From assembly GCA_949358305.1 (NCBI GenBank), contig OX442314.1, positions 36,679,211-36,739,210 on the forward strand: DNA of 60,000 nt. Direction: 5' to 3'. The notes beneath the pieces were generated by a model, which saw nothing but the letters and a program-made list of their open reading frames with translations, was not told the DNA's origin and did not search any database. Positions 20,421-31,800 of the stretch are shown here, piece after piece (the first letter of the stretch is position 1; each line of letters begins with the position of its first letter). The DNA comes from Strigamia acuminata (lineage: Eukaryota > Arthropoda > Chilopoda > Geophilomorpha > Linotaeniidae). The position numbers and the translations under genes are program-made.

Positions 20421-21158
20421 CGAAGAATCAACCAGAAAGGTTCAGGGAGAGGTTGCGGAGGAAAGCCAACCGAACACTCAGTACGCCCGCTGTGGAGTGC
20501 GCACGTCAGGGAAACCGCGCGAATGTGGTGCATGGGAATTGCTTGCCACAGGGTGGCAAATTTATAGAGGTCCTATTACGAATAAAGATTGGGCATAGTG
20601 AGTACTGGTTTTTTAATAGGCTCACAATTGAACGATTGTTTAATGAAATTGCACCCTTTCCGACATTAAAAAATTTAGTATTGGGATTAGAACCACCAGT
20701 GATTGGAAAACCAAATACTTTCAAATCTAGGAATTAAATTTTCTTTTTGAAAGAATAGATAGATGTGCTAGCTCCATTTTTGTAGAAAAAATTCAAGTGA
20801 GATAACATTGGGCAGAAACAAATGGGCAACAATAAATAGGTGAACAATACGTCAGCAATTTGAGAATAAAAGGACTGTTCATGTTATGTTTTAACCAAAC
20901 TGGATTTGTTGCATCAACATAGCCCAGAGGAATCTCTTACGGAATCCGGTGCAAGATCCAGGAAACATCGTGCAGATGGTGAAAAGGCTCAAATACTTAA
21001 TTCAGACCAAAAAGCTACCAAAATTAAAGCTGTTGACCCCAGAAGCGCAAGAGCTAAAATCCAAGAAATTTAAGCGACCGTCATACACTATGAGCACCAA
21101 TATTAATTCTAGCCTTCTTCAACTCACTTTCCATTTCATTTGGCAAGGCAAATCTCAT
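20421..21158. other. Non-coding stretch, nothing recognised
   Basis: The Gag frame dissolves after the zinc knuckle. The rest is AT-rich with only short open frames that I cannot relate to a family. Confidence 0.35.
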
Positions 21159-21766
21159 TTATTTACAGATTTTTCTAAGGTAACCATCTTGGGGTCGTGA
21201 AGTAGATTTTGGGCGACCAGACTGTTTCACATTTTTAACTGTTCCTGTGCATCCAAATTTCTTTATTACGTATTGAATGGGTGTTTTACTTATTCTAAGT
21301 TGATTTGAAATGGTTTTCTGGGATATTTTGTCCTTGTGCAGCATCATAATTCGGTATTTCAGGTCATCTGAGAGTTCTTTGGTTTTGGCCATGATGGCAG
21401 TGAAATAAAGTCATCAAACGATGGTCAGTTATGAATATTGTTGACATCATTCAGATAAGCAATGAAATTTGAATAAAAATTGCATTGTTACATCTCATTG
21501 TGACAAACGTGGTCTGGTCTAATATTTTTGTCCAGAGAACAAGGTGTCTAATAATTTTGACCAGAGTGAGATTTTTTCATATCAACTTTTTTGGGGTTTA
21601 ATTTATTTATTTAATTTATTTAGTTTGTTTTGTAGAGGAAAAACAGGTTTTTTCATTGCATTTTTATTTTTGTATCTATCATTTACCACTCCAAAGTTAT
21701 TGGATGAAGAATACAATTTTGTGTTGATTTGCTGGTGTGGTCTAATACTTTTGGCCATGGGTTGTA
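21159..21766 (-). mobile_element. Tc1/mariner element fragment, transposase N-terminus
   Basis: A 77-codon minus-strand frame (21392-21159) begins MAKTKELSDDLKYRI and carries the helix-turn-helix pattern of Tc1 transposases (KTISNQLRISKTPIQYVIKKF, then a GRPK hinge at SGRPKSTSRP). The catalytic DDE domain is absent. Upstream on that strand are repeats of TGGTCTAATA(C/T)TTTT (about 21513 and 21739), and the fragment ends at GGGTTGTA (21759-21766) right against the RBR fragment, at a TA as expected for Tc1 insertion. Confidence 0.75.
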
Positions 21767-21889
21767 TGGAGGATGGAGAGTTGTTTGAATATCAGCAAGC
21801 GCAACTTAAGTCTGCGATTGAGATGTTGCTTGCGAGTGTAGTCGGGCTACTTTGTTGGAGGAATTTGGAGCCGTAAATTAGAATGTTAA
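21767..21889 (+). pseudogene. 3'-end fragment of an RBR ligase gene copy
   Basis: The sequence from GGAGGATGG matches the intact RBR gene from about 16604 to its stop (ELFEYQQAQLxSAIE), with an internal deletion of roughly 70 bp before GCGAGTGTAGTCGGGCTAC. The stop and the first bases of the 3' flank (TTAGAATGTTA) are kept. Only the C-terminal Ariadne end is present, so it is non-functional. The Tc1 fragment abuts its left end. Confidence 0.8.
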
Positions 21890-22029
21890 GAAGAGTTTAA
21901 GAAGAGTTTTCCAACGATTTATTTATTTATTTATTTATTTATTGAAAAAGGTAAGACAAGGGAAGATTCCACGTGATTGGTTTACGGTTATGCAAACCAA
22001 AACAAAATGTATTTTCATGGTGACCCGAG

Positions 22030-22440
22030 GTAGATTTCCTCGGTTTCCGGATATCTAACGCGGGTATCGCACCGTTGCAAGCAAAAGTGTTAGCAATAAC
22101 CGCAGTACCGTCTCCAACTAACGTACACGAACCGAGAGGGTGGTTTGGGCATGGAATAATCTACATGAAGACGCATTTGCTAGGATGAAGTACGCGTTAA
22201 CCTCACAAAAAAATCCTAATGCCTTTCAACTGGAAATACCAGGTTACTCTGGCCGTTGATGCGTCCACCGTGGGCGTGGGTGCCGTTTTAGCATATCGCA
22301 TGGACGGACAGGAGCATCCAGTGGCATACGCGTCGCGAACCATCCAGTGGCATACGCGTCGCGAACCATTAGCCAGACCGAGGTCTTTACGAGACAAGAA
22401 CTATTGTTCATATCTATTGGAAATTTCCTCATCATGTGGG
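22030..22440 (+). pseudogene. Ty3/Gypsy RT-RNase H fragment
   Basis: Frames across this interval read the RT C-terminal hinge (GIAPLQAKVLAITAVPSPTN) and the RNase H opening (TLAVDASTVGVGAVLAY...GQEHPVAYASRTI). CCAGTGGCATACGCGTCGCG and the next six bases are duplicated in tandem (about 22318-22370), which breaks the frame, and the fragment stops soon after. It differs in sequence from both complete Gypsy elements in the window. The 140 bp before it contain a TTTA simple repeat (21917-21943). Confidence 0.8.
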
Positions 22441-23581
22441 ACGAAATAAGAACAGAATCAAGTAACGACGTTTAACATCGCCCGAGCCATCGATATATTG
22501 AAGACTGGCGGTGAGGTGTCGGGTATGATGTTAATTTCTGATCAATTGACAATTGAAGGAAGCATATCGGTTAACCGGACAGACCATACCCGAAATCGAG
22601 CACAGCAGCATTGTGCCGTCGCCTCCACAAAGAAAATTAGCATCGGACTAGATTTCCGGGGAGATGTCATGATCAACACAACGAAATAAATATTGAATTT
22701 GATTATAATTAGGTTTAGCAATGCCACATCAAAGGCGATCAGTGTTTCCTAAAGCACATGTATATAGCAATCAACCCCTAATTTATTACGAACTTTACAT
22801 CGACGTCGTGGAAGGAGACATTCGAACATTAAGGAGGATAAGGCAGTGCCGAGCTACGAAAAGAGGAGACAAAAAGCGAGTTTGTGAGATTCAACCCAAT
22901 TTCAATCAAATTGGTAACTGCTACATTCAATGCTGTCTTACAACACCAAATGATTTGTCACCATTTTTCCAGAAATAAACGGACAAACCACGATCAAACC
23001 ATAACCATTGAATCCAAATCCAATTTCAATTTAATTCCTGCAAAATGGAAGGCAAAATGGAAGGCAAAATGGAAGGCAAAATGGAAGGAAAAATGGAAGG
23101 AAAAAACCGTGGACAAGCTCCAAAATCAGCTGCAAATCCTTCAAAAACTGGACTGGAGAAAGATAATCCAATGCAAGAAAAGTAAACTTGCATATCCTGG
23201 AGTCCCACCGGGGAGGAGAGTGAGTGGTTCACGAGAGCAAACAAATATGAAGGCAGAAGGAGCACAAAAAACACACTTGGTCTATTTCAAAGCATAGAAA
23301 AGTGTGTCGTTTTGGGCCAAAACAAAGCAGAAGCACTTTTATAACAATCAGGAGTGCTCTTTAACAATGAAATAAACAGTAGGAAAAATACACAAGCTCT
23401 TCTGAGCTTCCATACATTAGAATACATAACCGAGTCGACCGAGTAAATAGCCAAGTCAGGCTACCGTACGCACACATATATTCCAAAGAGGATATTACAA
23501 AAGAAATCACAGATACGATATTATTCAACGCATTAAAAGGACCATAGAAGGTACCTTAGCTTAATATTTTACATCAATATA
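22441..23581. other. Non-coding stretch with a 12-bp minisatellite
   Basis: No gene is recognised. At 23041-23100 GGCAAAATGGAA repeats five times, the last two with GGAAAAATGGAA. The encoded lysine-tryptophan repeat in one frame is a by-product of the repeat and not evidence of a protein. Confidence 0.45.
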
Positions 23582-24345
23582 CAGGGTGGTCAGAAAGTCT
23601 GGTTCTATTTAAATAATTCCCAAACTGTTCTAGATGTTGATTCAGCAAAATTATTGTAAGGGTAGTAAGTTGGGGGAAATCCAAGCATGACATCCAATTT
23701 GACCTCAGAGGTCATCTTTAAGGTCACCCATACTGTAACTCGAGAACCGTGACAGATAGAGCAAAAAAGTGAATTAGAAAGTTGTAGAGCTTCATCCAAT
23801 TAGGCTAGAAATGTTCTTAAAAAAATTATTTCTTACTGAAAAGTTTTGAGAAAAAAGGTCTGAAACATTAGTCTACTCAGCTTGTAACCTAAAACTTATC
23901 ATGTTGGAATGTATTTTCAAAATAAATTATTTCTTTTCTTTTGTGTTTCCTCTCTTCCACTTACAAGTATGACCGAATAAAGTGTCCTAATTGAGGATTA
24001 GCTTGGTTGCCTCAATAGTTTTAGGTCACAAAGCTGAGTTACAATGCTGAGTAGACTAATGTTTCAGACCTTTTTTCTCAAAACTTTTCAGTAAGAAATA
24101 ATTTTTTTAAGAACAGTTCTAGACTAATTAGATGCTGCTCTACAACTTTCTAATTTACTTTTTTGCTCTATCTGTCACGGTTCTCGAGTTACAATATGGA
24201 TGACCTTAAAGATGACCTCTGAGGTTAAGTTGGATGTCATAATTGGATTCCCCCCGACATACTACCCTTAAAATAATTTTGCTGAATCAACATCTAGAAC
24301 AGTTTGGGAATTATTTACATAGAACCAGACTTTTTGACCACCCTG
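23582..24345. mobile_element. Mariner-type MITE with long inverted repeats
   Basis: The ends CAGGGTGGTCAGAAAGTCTGG and CCAGACTTTTTGACCACCCTG are inverted, and the similarity continues inward for about 300 bp on each side (for example the CTCGAGAACCGTGACAGATAG region near 23740 and its complement near 24170). TA flanks each end (23580-23581 and 24346-24347). No transposase is encoded. CAGGGTG ends with TA duplication are typical of IS630-Tc1-mariner MITEs. Confidence 0.85.
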
Positions 24346-24711
24346 TATAACAAAAATGTTTTAAGCATTTAAAAAGGCAAAAAGAACTCAAAGTTGGAGC
24401 CAGCCAATGAGGAGGCAGCACTCCATTACAAGCGGTACTACACATTAAAATGGTTAGTTAAAATTCAAATAGTAAAATCAAATTACAAGTAATACATTAA
24501 AATTCTTAAACATAATAATAAGAACTAACTAGCAAGTCAAAACAACACTAATAACAACATTTCTTATCAGAAAGCAGGAGGCAGGTTGGGGATTTCCAAC
24601 ATGGCACTCATCCTATTCCACCAAAATACAAAAATTGTCTCGAATTGTGTAGGACCTGTACGTTAAAATAGTTTAATTTAATCTTGCCGCAAAAATATTG
24701 AAATATTCACT
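24346..24711. other. Non-coding stretch
   Basis: AT-rich sequence between the MITE and the SCCPDH relic. No frame or repeat of note. Confidence 0.4.
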
Positions 24712-24975
24712 CGTTGCAGTACCGATTTTACGGCGAACCGGTGGTAAAAGCTTGCGTGGAAAATAAAGCTCATCATATCGATGTAATTGACGAACCAGGG
24801 GTAAATAAAACAACTTTCATACAAAAACAAACGTAATAAATAATAGTTTTATTTTATTTTTGTTACAGTTTCTTGAAAGAATGATGCTGGTGTTTACGTC
24901 ATAGGTTCATGCGGCTTCGATAGTATTCTTTGCATAATGGGACTTCAACTTTTGCGTCTGGAATTTTCCAGGCGA
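24712..24975 (+). pseudogene. Two-exon relic of an SCCPDH-like gene
   Basis: 24712-24800 matches exon 3 of the intact gene (RFYGEPVVKACVENKAHHID against RFFGEPVVKACVENKTHHID), and after an intron-like gap 24870-24975 matches exon 4 (GVYVIGSCGFDSI). The intron position is the same, so this is a DNA-level duplication and not a retrocopy. Exon 4 has lost about ten residues, the SGEP sequence reads DEPG, and no other exons are found. It lies 0.55 kb before the intact gene in the same orientation. 24976-25522 carries nothing else I recognise. Confidence 0.82.
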
Positions 24976-25522
24976 TTTAATTACCCTACAAAAACAAATC
25001 ACAAATTATTCAAATCGTCGTTAAATTGGAGGTGATATCGCTCCGATTAAAATAAATGAATCAAAATTATGAAACAATAAAATCACTATTTTTAAATCAT
25101 TTGTAATTAATATTTAATGAATAAATATGAAATAATTGAAAGGAATTGTACATTCGTGCTTCTAAGTTGTAATCATTGCCGCTAGGTTATTTTAACAATG
25201 AAAACAAGATCAGCATCTCGGTATTCAAGAACTGTTAAAAGGAAGAATGTTATTCAGGAAACTAGCGTACGCCGTTTATTGGTATTAAATTATTACATAT
25301 CGGTGCGGTAAAATAAATATATAACAAAATAGACAAAAAAATTATTAGCTACTATCTTCCAAAATTCGCCCAGAGATGTCGCAACGCACGGATAGGATTT
25401 GGTCATAAACTACGTATGTGGAATTTGTTGCTCGCTGGGTCATGTTCATGTTCAATTTGGTTTGTTTTTAAGTTGTCACAGGCCTTGTCGGTGGTATTTT
25501 TTCTTCTCGTGACACTTTGACT

Positions 25523-27539
25523 ATGGACGAGGCAATGGCAGAAACGTTTAAATCCGACGAAACACTTCGATATGACTTTGTCATATACGGAGCGTCTGGT
25601 TTTACCGGCCAGTTCTGCGTGGAAGAAATGATCAGAAATGCAGAAAAGTCCAAAGTCACTTGGGCCGTGGCTGGAAGAAATTACGATAAGTTGGCGGAGG
25701 TTATAAAAAAGGCGTACAGCCTTTTAGGTTTGATTTAATGAAATAACGTACTTTTATCGAAAGAATACAACTTTTTCCCTTCCAAATAGGCAAGCAACAG
25801 GACGACATTCCGATTATTTTGGCCGACGTGAGCGATGCCGGGTCCCTCGGCGGAATGTGCAGCAGAGCGAAAATTCTCCTCAACTGCGTCGGACCCGTAA
25901 GTGGGAACCAAATACTCGTATAAAGCGAATTTTGACGTTACATTTGTGCGACAGTATCGATTTTTTGGCGAACCTGTTGTGAAAGCATGCGTTGAAAACA
26001 AAACTCATCATATTGACATCAGCGGTGAGCCGCAAGTAATTATTTTTTAATTTTTATACATTTTTGTCGATAAATTTACTAATGTTTTGCTTCTAGTTCT
26101 TAGAGAGAATACAGTTAGAGTATCACCAGCTCGCCAAAGATGCGGGTGTGTATATAATCGGTTCGTGCGGCTTCGATAGCATTCCTTGCGAAATGGGTAT
26201 TCAATATCTTCGCCAGAAATTTCCAGGTTCGGACAATTTTCACGTTTATAATATAAATTCGAGTTAATATTAATTTATGTTTACAACAGGCGACATAGCA
26301 TTCGTCGATGTTTTCGTTAGTTTTGCACACGGACCGAGTGTAAGCGGAAAATGCAAACAAACTGACTCGGGTGTTTATAAACTTTATTTTAACGACTTTT
26401 ACAGGGAGCATGTGTGCATTTTGGCACGTGGCAGTCGGCTATTTATGGATTTGCTAATTGGAAAGAATTGAAACCGATCAGGGCCAAGCTCTACCCTGAA
26501 AAATTACCCAAAAGCAAATATGTGGGTCCGGTTAAAAAAGCAATTTTCTACAGCAATGAAGTCGACGGTTGGTGCGTCCCTTTTCCGGCGTCCGACAAAC
26601 CCGTTGTCATTCGATCGCAATACCAACTTCTCGAAGACGAAAAACAGAGACCGGTAAGTAAATTAGAAAATATTAATTTAATTTTAATATTAAACTTTTA
26701 TTATCAGTTCCAGATGGCGGCGTATCTTCGAATGAATTCGCTTTTGATCGCCATTTTGACTGTTTTGGGAGCACTCATATTTGCACTTCTAGCTTCGTTT
26801 AGCTTTGGTCGAAAGCTGTTAGAAAAGGTTAACTTTAAAGGGAAAATTTAATGAAAATTTACTAATAATTAACATCTATTTAGTATCCACGCTTCTTTTC
26901 GTTCGGCACATTTACCAAGGCCGGTCCGACCAGACAACAAGTAATTAAACTACAAAGACGAGTCAATAAGTCGTTTAAATCAGTGCAAATGACCTCTTTA
27001 AATTTGTTTTACACTCGTTTAAATGACTGATAATACAGCGAGTATATTTATTTGTATTTTTCTAATCTTCGTTTACTTTTAGATCAAAGAAGCGTCGTTT
27101 ACATCTACTATTATTGGAACTGGTTATGAAGATAAATTAGAGAACCCAACGGATGATCACGCAACTCCCCCGAATACTAAACTTGTTGTGAAAGTTAAAG
27201 GACCCGGTGATAAAAATTAAATTAGAAAATGAGAGGTTTGTGGAAAAACTTACGCAGTGTCTAAATTTAGAAGCCGGATATGTGACTACACCAATCTGCA
27301 TGATTCAAGCTGGAATGGTTTTGTTGGAAGAGATGGATAGCCTGCCAGGAAAGTAAGTGCAGAAATATAATTTATTTTTGCGATTTTAACTTTTTTTTTT
27401 CTCTCTCGTTGTTTCCTTCAGGGGTGGTGTTTATACGCCAGGTGGTGCGTTTGTTAATACCACAATTGTTGATAGATTATCTGCGAATGGTTTGGATTTC
27501 GTTTGTGGAAATCATCTCAAGTTAGACGGAGCGAAATGA
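25523..27539 (+). CDS. Saccharopine dehydrogenase-like oxidoreductase (SCCPDH), 11 exons
   Basis: Exons that keep one frame: 25523-25727, 25790-25896, 25955-26035, 26097-26226, 26290-26339, 26405-26653, 26708-26827, 26884-26940, 27083-27206, 27271-27352, 27422-27539; all introns are GT-AG and 55-142 bp. They encode 440 residues, close to the usual length of about 430. The N-terminus has a Rossmann fold (YDFVIYGASGFTGQF), then GSCGFDSIPCEMG in the substrate-like domain. A hydrophobic segment (SLLIAILTVLGALIFALLASF) in exon 7 is a likely membrane anchor, and GGVYTPGGAF is near the end. The protein resembles saccharopine reductase but in animals is a membrane or lipid-droplet protein of unknown reaction; I do not claim lysine metabolism. 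ATG at 25523 is the first in frame. A partial relic lies upstream at 24712-24975. Confidence 0.93.
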
Positions 27540-28852
27540 TAAAATTATTTATTTATTTAATCCGCTAAATGTGCGCGAAAGCTTTACCGTTATCAAAACT
27601 TCGATATACGACGCTTTTCTCATTGCAAACGACAAAATTTAAATCAAAATTTTGTTATCAAATTCTATATTATAAAATTTACTAAGACGTAAATTTTTAT
27701 TTTTATTTTTGAGTATTACAAGAATAAACAGCTTGATCAATAACCGCATTTAATTTAATTCTAGTCACACAGGCGTAACAACCAACCACATTAATAAACA
27801 ATTTGATTCGTTGTTATGCCGAAGGCACAACACAAGAAACAGATGTAATTAGAGTTGCACCGAATACCAATAAAGCCGAATATTAAAAAAAGAGCAATTT
27901 TTAGGGTACAAAGAATCAAATTTTTACCTAAAATATTCAATTCTCATTTAAAATATACAGTTATCTGATAAAATTCCTTTTTTCATGTGTAAATTATCGG
28001 CATCCTAAAAATGCGAAACTTAAATTAAAAAATACAAATTCTAATTTTATCAGATGGGTATTCGGTTTTTAGCCGAATAGATCGAATAACCAAATACAAA
28101 TCGAATATTTGGTGCAACCCTAGATTTTATGAACAAAAATCCTCCAAATAGCACCTAATTTAGTCTCTCTCTAAAAACCGCATAATTGAACGAGTGGATT
28201 ATTTGAGTCAAAACTTTGTGCAGCTGCAAAAACAAGTTTAAACGTAATAATGTTTTCATTTGGTGATTAACGCAGTAGTTACGACTTTGAATAATACTGT
28301 CGTTTGTAGTTGAATGTTATTTCATCTGGTTTGGTCACGACCTTATATGGAAAGAAAATGATTAGAAGCGCAAATTTTGCAAATTTTGCAAAATTTTTAG
28401 AATTTTTTCCGAATTTTCAAAATTCTTTTTAGTTTTATCGAATTTTGTAAGTGAGAAATTTTACCGAATTTAATAAGTGAAAAATTTTACCGATTTTTCC
28501 AAAAATTTGAAATTATTCAACATCGCTAAAAAATAAAAATCTAAACTTGTTTAGCTATTATCAAGCTCCAAAGTTTCCTCTAAAGTTGAAGTCTGGTTGA
28601 TTTCCTCAGCCAAGGTTGAGAGAAATATCATTTCCTCACCACTCAACATTCACCACCCACATGAATACAAAGCACGCCTTTTCGCCACCAGGTCGCAGCA
28701 GAGTCTTGGCTTTTATTCTCTGCCATTGACTTCACCGGCGTTAGCTCCATTATCAAGGTTATTTCAGTCTTGACATTCGTACACCCGTGATTTGCTGTTT
28801 TTGAAACTTTGAAAACAGTTGCTATTGTCTTAACACGTTAAGATAACCTCAT
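27540..28852. other. Intergenic DNA with a small MITE
   Basis: Inverted ends TAGAGTTGCACCGAATA (about 27850) and TATTTGGTGCAACCCTA (about 28107-28123) bound a 270-bp AT-rich element that may be hAT-like, with internal GCCGAATA repeats. At 28375-28510 there is low-complexity AAATTTTGC/CGAATTTT sequence. The last 200 bp are the 5' flank of DPP3. No gene is visible. Confidence 0.5.
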
Positions 28853-31800
28853 ATGCGTCATTTTTTATCTCGCTTTATCGGTCAAGCTCAGCGAATATTT
28901 CGTACATCAAGTTCATCCAAAATTTCCCAAACCATCCCTTGTGTAAACCAGTGCTGTGAAATTCCAGCTTTCTGCAACGTGTCTGTCGATACCAATTCTC
29001 TATCTTTTGCACAACCGAAAACAAGGTAAACATTTTTATTTAACAACGAGAATAAATCGACGAAAACTATATTTTTTTTTATTAACATTTTTTAATTTTT
29101 ATCCAGAAATCCGACAATGCCACTGGACAGAAGTCTCTTCACGTTCCCGAATGACCAACCCGTAGTCATGCTCGAATGCCAACAAGCATTTGAAAATTTG
29201 ACGGATAAGGAGAAATTGTACGCTCATCATCTGTCTCAAGCATCGTGGAAGGGCGGATTAATTGTTCTCGTTCAGGTTGACTTTCGGGTTACGTTTTGGT
29301 TGCAAAAATTTAAATTTTTTTTTTTTGGGTTTACAGACTTCTTCGGAATCGCCGTTAATTTTTGCCTTGCTCATGAAGTTATTTCGCGCTCAGCCGCTCG
29401 CTGAGTTGGAGAAAATTGCCGTTGACAAATGCGGGTTTACTTCGGATGAGTATTTGGTGAGTTTTGGACGATTAACTGCGCGCTGTGTATTCAATGATGT
29501 TGTTTTTTTAAGGGTTTTCTTGTCTACGCGTCTGGATTATTCACAAATATGGGAAATTACAAAGGATTTGGGGACACTAAATTCGTTCCCAGCATTTCTA
29601 AGGTAAAATATTTGTTAACTTATGTAATTTTTATTATATAGATTTTTAAATTTTACAGGATAAATTAGAAAATCTCATTTTGTCTAGCGAGGCTTACAAA
29701 AAGGATCCAAAAGCGATAAAACTGCTTTGGTCCAATTGCAGCGATGGAATTTTTTCACTCACCGAAAATTTGAAGCAACTCGGTCTAAATACGAACGTAA
29801 GAATTGATGAAACCAAAAGTTTTTTTTTTAAAAAAATGATAAAAATATAAATAATTTTCTTAATTTAGGGAAAAACTACTTACTTTTCTTCGAACTGCAC
29901 CGAAGAGGACATAACTTTTATAAATAAATTCTTTAAAAAACAAAACATCGAGGCGTACAACACGAGACTTTTCAAAACGACCGAGGAAAAGGGACAAATT
30001 TATGAAATTCGATTGGCTTCAGCCATAAGCACGTCTGACGAAGAAGAAAAAAGTATCGTGGGCACTCACGAATTCGACGGACAAACAATTTTAATAACTC
30101 GTGGCGATTATTCGTCGCTTTTGAAGTTAGTAAACGAAGAACTAATGCTAGCAAAGGTATAAAAAACAAGTAAACATCTGTAATGCGTCCATGCATTACA
30201 TAGGTATTAGACTTCTAAACCCCTAAACCGAATGAAATAAAGCCGGAAGTGCGCGGACATGACCGTTTTAATAGACTTTCTAAACATCAGGTTTAGGAGT
30301 TTAAAAGTCGTAAACTATTCGATACAAAATGACAAATTGTTTGATTGTTCTAGACTCACGCCAGTAACGAAACGGAAGTGAAAATGATTGATAAATATGT
30401 TCAAAGTTTTCGCACCGGGTCATTGGATGCGCACAAAGATGGATCGCGCTATTGGATCAACGATAAAGGACCGATCGTTGAAGCGTAAGAGAATAATATT
30501 TTAACTAAATAATATTGTATTTAATTTTTGTTTAATATTATTTTTGTAGTTATATTGGTTTCATCGAGACGTACAGAGATCCAGCTGGACAAAGAGGAGA
30601 ATTCGAGGGTTTCGTGTCGATGGTTAACAAGGAAATGAGCGCAAAATTTACTAAATTAGTCGTAAATGCTGAAGATTTCTTGCCGTTGTTACCGTGGCCG
30701 AAAGAATTCGAAAAAGATAAATTTTTGCGACCGGATTTTACATCGTTGGATGTACTAGCCTTCGCCGGCAGTGGAATTCCTGCGGGGATAAATATTCCAA
30801 ATTGTAATCAAGTTTTTTCTTTTTTATTTATTTATTTAAATGGATTTTATTCTTAGATGACAGTATTCGTCAGACGGAAGGTTTTAAAAACGTGTCGTTA
30901 GGAAATGTTATTCCCGCTAGTTATAAAGAAATGAAAATTCCGTTTTTGTCGACCGACGATCAAGAAATGTTGCAGAAATTCCGCGTGCAAGCTTTTGAGT
31001 TACAAGTTGGCTTGCACGAACTATTGGGGCATGGCAGCGGGAAACTTTTCGTTCGTCATGCGGATGGATCGTATAATTTTGACGAAAAAAAAGTCGTGGA
31101 TCCAATAACGGGAGAAAAAGTAAATAAAATTATATATACTCTGACCGACCTTAAGAAGGACCCTAACACTCTGCCTCATCACCAGGAAAAGTAGTTTTAG
31201 TTGGTATTAAACTTTAATCAATTTTTTTCGATTTTTTCCGATTTTTAATCGATTTTTTTTATTTTTAATCGATTTTTTTACGATTTTTAATCGATTTTTA
31301 TCAATTTTTAAACGATTTTGATTGATTTTGATCGATTTTTGACGATTTTTTAACGATTTTAATTAATTTCTTACAATTTTTAATCGATTTTGATTAATTT
31401 TTATCGATTTTTAACGGTTTTAATCGATTTTAACAATTTTGAACAATGTCGATAAAACTCGTTAAAAATCGATTAAAACCGTTAAAAATAGATAAAAATC
31501 AATCAAAATTGATTAAAAATAGTAAGAAATCAATTAAAATCGTTAAAAAATCGATAAAAATGGATAGAAATCGTTAAAAAATCGATAAAAATCGATTAAA
31601 AATTGTCAAAAATTTATTACAATTTAATACTGACTGAAACTACTTTTCCTGATGGTGTGACATACTCCACAGTTCGGAGTAATGAGGCTTTGAGTTAGGG
31701 TCCTTTTTAAGGTCGGAGAGAGTATATATATATTTTTTTTACATTTTTATATTTATTTATTTTTTAATACATTTTCTAGATCAAAAGTTGGTACGAAGAA

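Noticed and set aside
22884-23297. 137-codon ORF with KAKWKAKWK repeats
   Set aside because: The repeat is the translation of a 12-bp minisatellite; flanking residues show no family resemblance.
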